A DNA stretch of 64,000 nucleotides from Diabrotica undecimpunctata (GCF_040954645.1 NC_092805.1:22842741-22906740), one strand, 5' to 3'. Positions 14,251 to 24,835 are shown, counted from the first letter of the stretch. Numbers and translations: made by a program. The notes: generated from the sequence alone by a model not told the origin.

Positions 14251-14394
14251 TCGTACCCGGATCTCTTGGTCTGGATCTCTTGGTCCAGATATCCTATAAC
14301 GATATTATAGACTTAAATAAATTGCACACTGCTACGATGAATTATTTAGTGCAACTAACAGCTCAAAAAAAGACAAGTTGTAGTCACAGTGACG

Positions 14395-14612
14395 CCACAC
14401 GAAAGTGACAATGCGCTTTCATTCCTAGAACGCATGAACTATGCGCCTTTATCCCCAGACTATCAAATATTTACTTGCAATTTTCTACTGACCTAACGCT
14501 TATATTCCCTGACGGAAGGTATTGATCTGAGCGTTTATAGTACTCCTAACATTCAGCATTAAAATCTCGATTTTCGTAAAAGTTGACATTGCGCCTTTCT
14601 TCCCTGCACCCT
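14395..14612 (-). repeat. cluster of a short motif related to AAAGGCGCAATGTCA
   Basis: On the minus strand the motif occurs at about 14577-14610, 14440-14460 and 14405-14430 with small changes (AAAGGCGC or AAAGCGC, then AATGTCA or ATTGTCA in two of them). The first copy matches 11291-11322 (+) over about 30 bases. Likely the end, or subterminal repeats, of an unidentified element. Confidence 0.4.
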
Positions 14613-14621
14613 TCATTTGGA

Positions 14622-14960
14622 AAACGAGGTCCAGGAAGAAGAAGCACATCTTGGTTAAAGAACCTGAGAATCTGGTCTGGAATACAACATCTGTCCAGCT
14701 TTTGCGCGCTGCTGCAGAAAAGATAAAGATTGCCATGATGATCGCCAACATTCGTAACGGATAGGCACATCAAGAAGAAGAAAAATCATTTAAATGGGTA
14801 AAATTGAAGGTCGGAGAGGACCAGGTAGCAAAGAACACTCATGATACAGAGACATAAGAAACCGGTGCGACATACCTGATATCAATACAATAATAAAAAG
14901 GGCAGAAGAAGGATCCTTACGCAAAATTCAACATAAACGCCTACGGCCACCAGAAGAAGA
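14622..14960 (+). pseudogene. two LINE 3'-end fragments in tandem
   Basis: 14622-14780 reads GPGRRRSTSWLKNLRIWSG and, after a frameshift, SVQLLRAAAEKIKIAMMIANI, with a GAAGAAGAA end. 14793-14960 starts a second similar tail (MGKIEGRRGPGSKEHS and onward). Both match the C-terminal GRRRxSWLKNLR region of the window LINEs and are broken. Confidence 0.65.
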
Positions 14961-15616
14961 AGTCTTTGACACAGAGGGTTCAAACTGGACCTCTTCGTTC
15001 ATCAATGACTTGCTGTCGCTTCTTGTCTCAGTTATATATACTTACGGCACTTCCAGAATATGTATATTTAGCAACCTTCTCTTAAATGCCCTAAATTTGT
15101 TCTAATATCATAAGGACGTTAACCTGAAACTCGTGATCTACTTAGATATCTTGTATGGCAAGATATAACTCCTACAGTTTCTTTTCCTAGAGTTTAGTTC
15201 TGTTTAATGTTATGCCAAACCCCACAAACACACACCGAAAACCGTAAAATTTGATTTAAAATAAATTTGATATTTAATATTTAACATTGTAAGTTCTCTT
15301 TTAGACTAGAATTGTCGCAATGGTATCATCTGACAATTGCCATATTCATGTCACCCGTTATCTGTTCACTCATCAACTGTCATTACCAATGTTATGAAGA
15401 ACAGGTGCCATCACTGGACTTATAATCAATAAACAACAATATTAGCTGCTTAGGATATAATTCTACGTTTAAAGTGTATATATTAAAACTTAAAATGCTA
15501 GATTTGTCTTTCATGAACCTTATATTAACTTATTTTTTTTCCTTTTAATAAAATATTTGTAATCTCACACTATTTTATTATTATTTTTTTAACTTTATGT
15601 AAATCTAATAACTTAC
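14961..15616. other. unique-looking intronic or intergenic DNA
   Basis: No coding or repeat pattern is recognised. The segment lies downstream of the Nup88 exon on the minus strand, so it is probably intron. Confidence 0.4.
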
Positions 15617-15786
15617 TTGCAATAAACAACTTCTTTGTTGTTTTGAAATGATCCAAAGGGCGGGCATCTTGACGGCAGTTCTAGCACCAAGATACCAGAA
15701 GATCCACTTATTGCCAACAAGGATCCAGTTTGGTTGACTGTCACACACTCTGGTGTAAAAAGAGGCGGATGTAGTGGCAGCAGTTT
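15617..15786 (-). CDS. Nup88: internal exon of a Nup88-type nucleoporin
   Basis: The 170-bp exon encodes 56 residues. It starts KLLPLHPPLF, continues with SLLAISGSSGILVLELPSR and ends NNKEVVYC. From memory this aligns with the vertebrate NUP88 propeller segment that has RLLCINPPLF and VLELPKRW. Splice signals are excellent: a pyrimidine-rich tract ending TTTCAG just before 15786, and a donor reading AA then GTAAGT at 15617/15616. The exon starts in phase 0 and ends two bases into a codon. Nup88 (members only in flies) is a nuclear-pore component on the cytoplasmic face that binds Nup214 and affects CRM1-dependent export. No other exon was recognised. The SRCPPFG stretch differs from the usual RWG. 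A single stray exon copy is unlikely because both splice sites are intact. Confidence 0.75.
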
Positions 15787-17403
15787 CTGAAACAAAAAAA
15801 TATATTAACTAAGAGATTCTACAAGCTACGTTTTAATTTCCTGCTCTCTTGTGTTTACATACTTCATATTCTAACTTCTAAGTACCGATTCGAAGTATGT
15901 TTCAATCAATTTGTCGTCTTCTTTCTAGTATTGGTCGTTGTAATTAAATCATTCCTGTTCCGAGGCATAATCCTGATTATATGAGCTTGATGGGTTTAAA
16001 GTCTATCAGTAGTGAGCTAACCTAGCTCTAGACTCCCTCCTCCTTTATACGGACTTGGGACCATCGAACTACTCAATCCATCCAAAAAAACCGGAAGAGG
16101 AGTTTCTTTTAACATTGCTCTATGTATTCACTGTAGTCTCCCTTATCAGTAAATACATGTATACGACCCTCTATGTTCGGAGACAAATTCCCAGTGGTAG
16201 GAAATTGTTGTTGGTTTTACTTTGACCATAGCGTTATAAGTTAGGTAAGTAAAACTTCAATTTGGAATACTTATTTCCGTCTCTCGGTAATTACATTTCG
16301 CCATCTCTTCTCCAATCTCTTTTCGCGTATATCAATACCGTTCCAGAGCCAACTCGTTTCGGGTAGCTTGTTAATTTTAAATCTATTTTTACTGCGCTTA
16401 ATGCCGAAAAAGCCTCGCGGCAACGAAAAATAGCTATTAGTTAACGGAAAACGTCGAGATAATGGTCTTCTTTGACTTCTTAGATGGATTTTTTAATATA
16501 ATAATTCCAATAATTTATAAGCGGGCGGCCATTACGTGGCCCTTCCCATCCCTTCCCATACCCGCCTGCTCCCCGATTTAAATTAGACATTCGGGGCAAT
16601 AACGGGGATTAGTTTTTTGCCTTATTTTTTATGCATCAATATGCGACGGTGTGCGGTTTTTTCCTTAATTGGGCCGTTTATCAATTTTCGTAATAAATAT
16701 TTTCCGGGAAAATGGCTTCGAGCCAAGGAAAACAATTTATATCTACCGTTTAGATCGCCTAATATTTTTAATAAACGGTTTCCTTAACAATATTTTTATT
16801 TTATCTATAAACAGATTTATAATTTTCTTGGAAAACACTTGGAAAAATATCGTTTTATTTACGCTCAAAGTAAAAATCACTAAGAAAACAAAATAGATGT
16901 TTCTTCTCTGTGGAAGGATACAATTATTATTTGATACTTCATCATGTATTAATTACCGCCAATTACGCGGTTTTGGAATCGTCACATGCCAATTCTCCGT
17001 GTTGAAATTATACAAAAGAATTCTGCATTTTTCTCTGCATTTTCCTTTTTTTCTACCATCTGTTATTACTCTCGCCTGCTTGCTTTCTGCCAATATACAG
17101 TAAATTGGTTGTGTGTTCTGCTATCAGCGGCGATTCATGTTTCTTTGTGAATCATTGTCTTTTAGTCAAACTAGTACCTAAATCATAGTTCCCATATCTA
17201 TTTAGAGCCCAGCGATGGGACTGGAACGCCATTACAGGCGTTTATTAAGAAGTTGACTGCCCATGTATAAACGAAAAAAATTGCCCCAAACGCCAAGTAC
17301 TTAATAACTACAAATATGCTTTTCCAAAATGATTACTCTATATTTGAATTAAACAAATTTCAGAATAGTGAAAATTAAAAAGAAAAAAAAAAAAAAAAAA
17401 ACA
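15787..17403. other. unique-looking non-coding DNA
   Basis: Upstream intron side of the Nup88 exon. The part at 16260-16900 has more varied composition than the repeats, with GC-rich islets near 16520-16600, and resembles conserved non-coding sequence. No exon or element is supported. Confidence 0.4.
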
Positions 17404-17547
17404 TTAGCGGGCGTATGCGCCCACCCGGGCAAACGCGGCATATTTATGCCAGTGTTCCAAGCGGTCGTATTATTCGAGTTTGAACTTGTCAAGTAGACAA
17501 GTGCCAGTCCAGCTTTGACTGTTATTTGATGTGCGTGTTGTGCAACA

Positions 17548-18780
17548 ATGAGTAATCGAAGCAGAAAAATTGGCAGACATGGATCTTTAGAAATCCACTG
17601 TCGTAGTTCAGTATATTTCGTATTTTTTATTATTTCAGGTGACGATTCTGACCCCTTTAGTTCACTTGATTCCGATCTTGACCACACGTTTTTGCCAACC
17701 ATTGATGAAGCAATAGTTCAGATTTCTCGGCCATAGAAACATTTCCAGGGATATTTTCTTAGAAAATAGGCTTGTCCAAACCCAAAGCAAATAACAAACG
17801 CAAATTGCAACCAACTAAAACTATTTCAAAGAAATTGAGTACGAGGAATGATTTGGATCACTCTTGTCCGATAATGCTTTACAGAAAGAAATAGAAGGTG
17901 CTGACGCTACAGCCAGCATTCCATTTGATTCTATAGAAACAAACGCAAATAGGTTATCAAAAGATTTGGAACGGGAACGGAACAATATTTCACCTAAACA
18001 ATTAAAAAGATTCTTTGATATCGAAACCTTAGCTGAAACCCAACTAGCAAGTACTGACGATGTACAGGAAAATGAGGTTGAAGCTAATCAAAATGTTCTA
18101 GAACACACGAATTTGAACACTGCAGAAGGTGTATTATGTGGCAATTACACCGCAATACTTATAAATGATTTGTGGCCCTACAAGTATTTTCGTACTTTCG
18201 CTGATAATAAAATTATTGACGAGATTTTAAATCAAACAAACTTACATTTCTTTCTAGTTACCCCATCCAGTCCCTTCATTCATTCACTCAATTCACTTAC
18301 TTACGACCCAGCTCTCCAACCAAACCAAGAGAGGCCGTCGCAAACGTTTCGGTTTGTATGCTTACCCTACCTTCAGCCCAGTAATTGCTCAGTTCCCACT
18401 TTCAACCCCCTATGTGATACACAATGTGGTAGGCAAATTATTCCGCTACATAGTAGCTTACATGGGCCTGGTAAAAATACCTTCTTGGAGAAGCAGTTGA
18501 GCAATGACGACCTATATAAGAATGTTATTATACCAAAAACCATGCCCCGAAATAGATTTCAGCTGCTTCTTAGAATGTAGCACTCAGAATCAGAACGTTT
18601 ATTAAAGGTGCAACCATTAGCAAAAAGACCTTGTCAAACTTCAAAAGGTTGATACACCAGGTTGTGTATAGATGACTCTATCGTTCCATTTCAAGAACGA
18701 TTGATATTCAAACAATATATTTACCACAAAACGCATAAATACATACTTTTGGCGTATAACTTTTTAATGGCGCTGTTATT
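17548..18780 (+). pseudogene. piggyBac-like transposase relic
   Basis: Starts at an ATG (17548) with MSNRSRKI and an acidic DDSDPFSSLDSDLD stretch. After a gap with stops it continues with LWPYKYFRTFADN, KIIDEILNQTN, then (beyond an inserted repeat) IIPKTMPRNRFQLLLRM, CIDDSIVPFQERL and KTHKYILLAYN. These are landmarks of the N-terminal half of piggyBac-derived (PGBD/DDE_Tnp_1_7) transposases. IDDSIVPF resembles the first catalytic aspartate region. Homology ends at about 18770, where LINE sequence begins, so the C-terminal half is lost. Confidence 0.75.
18255..18465 (+). repeat. dispersed repeat, copy 2, inside piggyBac relic
   Basis: Aligns with 5917-6090. It interrupts the transposase between the EILNQTN block and the NDDLYKN block, so it is a later insertion. 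The inserted bases happen to leave the frame open, giving a chimeric 238-residue ORF with no biological meaning. Exact ends and TSD are not resolved. Confidence 0.6.
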
Positions 18781-19265
18781 CAATATTTACCCGAATATAA
18801 ATTTTAAACAGGATTTGAAAGATAAAGATTCTGGAGTAAAAATCGATGGTGAACTAATTGATACTTTTCGATACGCTGACGATGTAACGCTTCTGTCACA
18901 TTGTGTGATAGTATCCATGACCTTCAAGAGTAGATGGATTGCAACCGCCAGCCACACGACAATGCTTTCCTGCAGATAGATCAGCAAAACATTGAGGGAG
19001 TTACCTAATTTACATCTTTGGGATGCAATATCACAGAATAACTGGACCCAAATAAAGAGATCAAGTGTAGAATTAAAGCAACTGGCATTGTCAAATAATG
19101 ATCACATGTTATATTTGGTCTGTTTTGTTATATGGCGCCGATACCTGACTCTGAAGACTAATACGACTAATAGCATCGAAGTGTTGGAGATGTGGTTGCA
19201 TAGAATAATGCTCCGAATACTTTGGGCAGCTATGCAAACCCAAGAAGCAGTAGGCCTCCAGTAAA
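18775..19265 (+). pseudogene. LINE reverse transcriptase fragments
   Basis: 18775-18910 reads LLFNIYPNINFKQDL, GVKIDGELIDTFRYADDVTLLSH, which contains an intact YADD box. After a deletion, 19120-19260 reads YLTLKTNTTNSIEVLEMW, LHRIMLRILW, the C-terminal signature. Most of the RT is missing. The left boundary meets the piggyBac relic directly. Confidence 0.7.
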
Positions 19266-19305
19266 ATTTTCCACCGATTTCTATCTTGAGCTTCTTGCAT
19301 CCAAA
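19230..19305 (-). pseudogene. LINE 3'-end crumb
   Basis: The minus strand reads MQEAQDRNRWKILLEAYC, nearly the same as the ending of the 7400-7785 relic. Too short to say more. Confidence 0.45.
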
Positions 19306-20089
19306 TTTAAAATTTTAAACGGAGATAATATATTTAAAGAAAAGAAGAAAAACCTTTATTCACAAATTACTTTTACACTGTTTAGCATCATATAAATACA
19401 GTTAATAGAACATAACAAAAATTAATAAGGTACTCCACGAAGCAAACAAAAGTTTTTTTTACATAACATTCATATAATAAAATCTCTGAAGTGGGCTGTT
19501 TGGCATTCTTCTTTGGTAATTGATCGTTGATCAGTTCGAAGACATGTGACGTAATAATTTGTGCCCTTAATGATATAATTCTACAACAGAAACCAATAAC
19601 TAGCAAGTTTTTATTTCAAAACTTCTCCTTGTTCCACTAGGAAAAGTTGGAGGTACACGTCTATGCAGTCCATTCGGGAGAGAGACGCGACTCAGCGTTA
19701 TTAGGCATTCAATTAAAAATTAGCTCTTTTTGCTATCTCGGTGATGTCAATTTGTATTTTCCTCGTTCTTTTAAATGAGAAAACAAATAATCTGACCTTA
19801 TGAAATATTAAAGACTGTTCGGTTAATTTTTCCATCTGGAAAAGCTAATTTTAATAATTTATTTTCGACGTCAAACGCAAAAGGGAGAATTTGTTTCTTA
19901 AGCTGGAATTGTACGATACTTTTGGTGTTTTTATATTCAATTTTTTATCCGAAATTTTATGAGAGAACTGTACCCAAATTATTAAAAAATAAAGCGTTTA
20001 TCGAGATCAAATATAATAAAGAATTACTCATTTTAAGACGATGTCATAAATCTGTTAGTAAAAGATAAGCATTAAACATTGGCAGAACA
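19306..20089. other. no recognised gene
   Basis: A minus-strand frame at 19388-19606 matches nothing known. 19640-19930 looks unique and moderately complex. No element ends are seen. Confidence 0.4.
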
Positions 20090-20940
20090 AAATCCGAACA
20101 ATTTAGCAGATAAAGTTGCGTCAATGCTCAAACATGTTTGCTAAGATATGTTGCCGATACATTCGTCATTTGGCCCCACGGCAAGTATTCTTTTATATCT
20201 TTTCAAACCCATATGAATTGTAAACATCCTATTATATGGTACATGATGGAGACGGAAACGATTCACACTTACCATTCCTTGACGAAATCATAAGGAAAAA
20301 TCAATCCAAGCTTTCCGTTAGTCGGATTAGCGAAAACGTACCCAGGCCACTAACTACTTGTATATCAACTCCCAATACCCACCTTCACAAATCAATTGTC
20401 ATTAAAACCCTCGACTCCAGATCAATACGCCTTTAAGGTGATTCAAGTATATCCGCTGAACTTACGTCTTTAAACAAAGCCCTCATCCAAAATGGTCACC
20501 GCCAAAAGCATATCAATAGGTATCCACAGGTATCAATCTCCCGCTCAATCTGAATTCAAATAAAAAGACCGTCATCATACGAAAGCTTTTGATTCAGCTT
20601 GATTCCTACACCAACATCACCTCCAAACGGGTTACAAAATTGATTTTGAAAATTACGCAACTACAGCCTACAGGTTTCCATAAACCAAGAATTATGCGAG
20701 AAGCCATTGGGATCGAAAAATACCCGACTTCTCTCAATACAAGAGATGACGGTTCTCGGATGCCTTTCACATGGGGATCTCTACTCAATCATAATAAAAC
20801 ATCGTCCGCTGCATCGTCCTCCGTACCAAAGTAAATCCATTGGTGCAGTAAACAGTGAACAAAGTGATATGAAGGCTCAGTAGATTGGGACCACCAAAGC
20901 ACTGATAAAGACTTCAGAGGAGAAGTCTAAGGTTAGATGT
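20090..20940 (+). mobile_element. Penelope-like retroelement relic
   Basis: 20236-20436 reads LPFLDEIIRKNQSKLSVSR, then HLHKSIVIKTLDSRSIRL, corresponding to the LPFLDVLV and RGVIKTLxxRA blocks at the end of the Penelope-type RT domain. NKALIQNGHRQKHI follows in another frame near 20480. 20685-20740 reads REAIGIEKYPTSLNTRDDG, matching the REAIEIxKHPxNxNREDG stretch at the Penelope C-terminus after the GIY-YIG endonuclease. The N-terminal RT and most of the endonuclease are missing or unreadable. Dead copy, but its class explains the hammerhead-like motifs in the window. Confidence 0.7.
20902..20928 (+). ncRNA. decayed hammerhead-like hairpin after the Penelope relic
   Basis: CUGAUAA (20902-20908) is one base off the CUGANGA core. 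It leads into a perfect 7-bp stem (20909-20915 with 20922-20928) around a 6-base loop. The following GAAA is lost (bases read AAGG). The position, about 70 bases after the coding end of a Penelope-like element, is where such ribozymes are expected. Confidence 0.4.
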
Positions 20941-21355
20941 ACACAAGTTTGTCCCGGTTCAACTCGGATACTAGGTGAGTTTAATATTAATTATTTTTCT
21001 AATAATATTAATCTTAGCTTTAAGTTTATTATACACTATGATGTAGATCTATGGAATACATTCATCATTTCAGAAACATATGACTTAAAAAACTGTTAAA
21101 ACACGTCAATTTTAATTTTTGAATGTTTTTTTTTTAAATATCCACTGTAGAATTTCTCCTAAATTTGAACACAGGTATTACATATAAGTATAAAACATAT
21201 TCTTGTAATGGCCCTTTGCAAATAGTAATTAATTTCAAAATGTAACCTCTCGCAATATATATTCAAACTATCCAGTTTCGGTGCATAATTCTCTTCCGTA
21301 AACCGTAGGCGTAGTTCCTGTTTAAAGGGATTATTAGAAAAATACAGTTTTCATT

Positions 21356-21357
<2 letters not shown>
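20941..21357. other. AT-rich stretch, nothing recognised
   Basis: No coding frame and no clear element end. Confidence 0.4.

Positions 21358-21434
<77 letters not shown>
21358..21434. repeat. (TA)n microsatellite
   Basis: TA run with one G substitution. Confidence 0.95.
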
Positions 21435-21499
21435 TAGATTAACAATATTACATAAATTCATATTAAACTCAACAGGCTTTCGGGTTGAACCGCATTAAT

Positions 21500-21560
21500 T
21501 ATCGCTGCGCCGAGCTTTCGGCATCTCCTTTGATGTCTTCTTCAGGGCAGTCCTCGGAGC
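21500..21560 (-). ncRNA. hammerhead-like motif with intact core
   Basis: Minus strand: CUGAAGA (21545-21539) fits the CUGANGA core exactly. CAUC and GAUG pair as a short stem II, then GAAA (21519-21516) is followed by a two-pair palindromic stem III (AGCU, 21516-21513) and a CUC triplet (21514-21512). Stem I can pair about four bases on each side. Stem II has mismatches at its base, so activity is uncertain. Confidence 0.4.
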
Positions 21561-21566
21561 CCCCAG

Positions 21567-21631
21567 ACAACCTATGACAGAAGATCATGAGAATGGACAG
21601 AAGAGTCACAGAGAATGGGACTGAGAAACAG

Positions 21632-21679
<48 letters not shown>

Positions 21680-21747
21680 AGAGCTGTCTCTCATTGCCAT
21701 TCTCTGTGACTCTCTGTCCATTCTCATGATCTTCTGTCATAGGTTGT
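21567..21747. repeat. inverted repeat of a LINE 3' end around a TA run
   Basis: 21567-21633 is the near-perfect reverse complement of 21679-21747; (TA)n at 21635-21677 is the loop. The right arm is the 3' end of the minus-strand LINE that continues to about 22180. The left arm is an extra copy of that end in the opposite orientation. Confidence 0.8.
21635..21677. repeat. (TA)n microsatellite
   Basis: TA run at the centre of the inverted repeat. It probably grew from the A/T-rich tail of the LINE copy. Confidence 0.95.
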
Positions 21748-22180
21748 TGCCTCTTCTACGTTTCTTGCTGTCATTGCTTCAACAATATCGTCACGCCAAC
21801 TTCTTCGGGGATGTCCTCTCTTTCTTTTCTCAGAGGGACTCTATGCTAATATTTTGCTAAGTGTCCGAACCATGTCCACTGCCTTCTTAATCTCCTCATC
21901 TATATTACAATCTAACTTCATTTCTCGTACCTGCTAGTTTTTGACCCTTTTTAGTTTTGATCTATCACAACACCTTCTTAAATAGTTCATTTCTGTTGTT
22001 ACAAGTTTGTTTTTATTAGCTTTGGCAACATCCCAAAACTCCGAACCGTATAGTGCAACACTTTGTACAATACTTCTATAGATATGAATTTTTGTTTTTT
22101 TTTATTGACGTTTGGCAGGGAAAATAGTATAAAGCTCGTGTAAGTGCTCTACCATTATTCACGATTGCCTTTTCTTATTG
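21679..22180 (-). pseudogene. LINE C-terminal relic
   Basis: Minus-strand reading, with many breaks, includes a KIHIYRSIVQSVALYGSE-like stretch, FGHLAKY and then PRRSWRDDIVEAM-like residues before the 3' end. The copy is heavily decayed; the family is inferred from the order of motifs. Confidence 0.6.
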
Positions 22181-22284
22181 ACAATTACCCCCAAATAATT
22201 GCAGTTTAGATTAAATAACACCAAGCTCAATACATAACCAGCTACTACGTGGTTAATACTATAATTAATGTACTAGCTACATCT

Positions 22285-22900
22285 ATCTATCTATATAAGG
22301 ATTTTTACAGCTGTCGCCGCCTTCCTTCTTTCAGCCAACGTCTCCAGTCCTTTCTGTTTTGCGTTTCTCCATCTCTAAGGTCTCGTCTTTCCATGGCCTC
22401 GTCCACTTCATCCCTTCATGATCTTCGGGGTGTTATTTGATACCACCTTGTATCATTTGTTCTTCTCACATGTCCATACCAAACTAAACGTTATTCTTCG
22501 ATGTAGCTGAGTATGTCTTGTTCTACTGCCATTCTTAGTTTTATCTCCTCATTTCTGATGCGATCCATTTTTGTCACTCTGCAGCTTCTTCTCATGAACT
22601 CCATTTCAGTTGCAGTGATTTTGGACCTGTTTCGTTTATTTATTACCCAATTCTCTGCTACATAGGTCATTATACTGCGTACCAAGGTGTTCTCTTCTTT
22701 GTATTTCTGGTAATCTGTCTATCCCACAGTACCCCGTTCATTTGTTTAATACATGTTCTTGTCTGTGCTAATCTGCTGGTTATCTCTTGCTCGGTGGTTC
22801 CATTTTTTGAGAGTATGAATCCTAAATATTTGAATTTGTCAGTGCCGTTAATTTCCCTATTATCGTCCATTTCTCACTGGTTCTTGCTCTGTCTTCTTCG
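22285..22900 (-). pseudogene. LINE C-terminal relic with tetranucleotide tail
   Basis: From 22870 leftwards: FKYLGFILSKNGTTEQEI, MTYVAENWVINKRNRSKI, MEFMRRSCRVTKMDRIRNEE, WYGHVRR, RRSWRDEVDEAMERRDL and ENGRRRQL-like end residues. The 3' tail is a TAGA repeat (CTATCTATCTA on the plus strand near 22280-22292). One frameshift lies near 22680. Polymerase motifs are absent. Confidence 0.8.
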
Positions 22901-23294
22901 TGTGTCTGACATACGAAGATTTTTGAAAAACCAATAATAAAAACCACTGGATTGTCTTGACAAAAACTAATGGCGATAGAATAAAATTAAGAATAATAAT
23001 GTCATGAATGTGTTTAGAATAATTAAGTGTTGTGATGTAAAGTAATTTTTGTATTTTAAACATAGAAATAGGTTTTTTATATTGAACAAAGATGACAGAC
23101 TGTGATACATTTTATCAACATTACATAACATAATTGATGATACAACCTCATTAAGTTTCTCCCCGATGAAGGACATAACCAATGTCCGAAAGCTTGGAAT
23201 AAAAATTTACAAGAGTACACGTTCCATTTTTTATTGCCGCAAACCCAATATTTAATGTTTACTTCCTTACGTTGTCAGCAAATACTTCTGGTTC

Positions 23295-23296
<2 letters not shown>
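22901..23296. other. AT-rich stretch with hammerhead-like motif
   Basis: No coding sequence recognised. Contains the motif at 23163-23195. Confidence 0.4.
23163..23195 (+). ncRNA. hammerhead-like motif, one core change
   Basis: CCGAUGA (23163-23169) differs from the core by one base (U to C). A perfect 6-bp stem II pairs 23171-23176 with 23182-23187. GAAA (23188-23191) leads into an AGCU palindrome (23191-23194) and a final U, giving a CUU triplet. Confidence 0.35.

Positions 23297-23356
<60 letters not shown>
23297..23356. repeat. (TA)n microsatellite
   Basis: TA run of about 60 bases. Confidence 0.95.
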
Positions 23357-23357
<1 letters not shown>

Positions 23358-23399
23358 TTTAACCATAGTCTTTAACCAGTCTCTTATACTGATGACAAG

Positions 23400-23444
23400 T
23401 CTTCTTAAAAGTCTCTGATGATGAATCAGAGACTTGTAAGAAGA
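23400..23444. repeat. hairpin of 17 pairs
   Basis: 23400-23407 pairs with 23437-23444, and 23410-23418 pairs with 23426-23434, with a 7-base loop TGATGAA. No known element end was matched. Confidence 0.6.
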
Positions 23445-24335
23445 TTCTGTGCCATTGTTTGTGCCAACTACATTGTTTTCTGAATATATAGACCGTGGTC
23501 CGAAAGTATTTCCTCCCGATTTTTTGTCAGCAGCTTCGGCAGACATTACCCGAAAACGACGTGGCAAAGACGAGTTGTTTTCCGGGCGGCGCAGCGGCTG
23601 AGAACTAACTGTAGATGCTTGATGCTTGTCGAAGATGTACGGTATTTAGATTCCTCGCCCGCACTAATGAATCTGGCGGTTAGCCGAATCGGTAATCGAA
23701 TTTTCGGTGGATCTGAGGAAAGGTCTTACATTTTGTAACACTGAGACACACATAAAGTATGTATTCTAGATTACAATAAGTTTTATTCTTCCAACGTACA
23801 CTAAACCTGTTACAAAATACATTGTACATTTTTGTAGAAGACAACGTATCTCTTCAGTCTACGGTTGATCTTGGGCTTTCTTTCTTTTTCCTTGATTTAA
23901 GTTCACATTTTTCTAATACTTTGCCAATTCGACCCGTTATGTTTTTAATATATGGTAAGCAAAATTTGCAGTGCTTTCCTCTCTGTAATCCGTCTGTTCT
24001 ACACCTTTTGCACTGTAGCCAGTTGGCTTATTGTACATCTTTCATTAACGTAGAAGTCTACGGGACTTCGACAGATCGGCCATATATAAGATCTCCGCCA
24101 ACAACCGATAGATCTTTTATTTTGCCTTGGTATATCCAGAGCTCTTGGCCTTGGTATATCCAGACCTCTTGTATCCAAACTAAATCGATCTTTCTTATAT
24201 AAACAGTAAGTTTCGCTAAAGCTGTTTTACTGTGCTGAATGTTCGTCTGTAGGACCCTGACTATGGTCGTTAAGACCTATTTGGAAGAGAGACAGAGTTT
24301 CCAAAAAAAAAAAGACTGCTAGTAACGACATAATT
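23445..24335. other. no recognised gene
   Basis: A plus-strand frame at 23822-24202 and its complement match nothing known. A short direct duplication TTGGTATATCCAGA occurs near 24128 and 24152. Confidence 0.4.
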
Positions 24336-24835
24336 TGACAATGAATATTGATGAGAAGAATATCAAGAAAAAGTATACTGGACATAACGAGAACATAAGA
24401 AGGGTATGTAATGTAGAAGACATAAATATATAGGATGGTTAAAAAACAGCACGAGAAAAATCACCAAATGGCCGAAGAAGTGGTGGAAGAGCAAGGAAGA
24501 GATGGTGTGATAATTTAAACTCAGAAAAGTCACTCATTTATGAGTGCTGCTATAGGCCATCTCGATCTGATAGGCATCAGTTATGTTTTAAAGTAAAAAT
24601 CTTATTGCTGACTTTTCTTTTAGTATTAGTAACCAGATATTGGTGACCAGCATGTCATCGTGCAAGGAAGGGTAGAGGGAAGAAAAAACTTGGGAAGGAA
24701 GAAGAAATCTTGGCTGAGGAAATTCAGAGATTAGACTAACCTCAGTGTTGAACAGATATTTCACGTTGCAAAAGATAGTGAAGCGTTTAAAGAAGTGATC
24801 GCCAATCTTCGTTAGAAGACGGCACAATAAGAAGA
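24336..24835 (+). pseudogene. LINE 3'-end relics
   Basis: 24655-24835 reads VQGRVEGRKNLGRKKKSWLR, then LSVEQIFHVAKDSEAFKEVI and ANLR before a stop, the C-terminus of the same group as 13730-14250. 24336-24530 is more decayed, with an ARKRWCDNL-like string that suggests another LINE tail. Confidence 0.65.

Noticed and set aside
17864..18580. Single 238-residue protein
   Set aside because: Chimera of piggyBac coding sequence and an inserted non-coding repeat that happens to keep the frame open.
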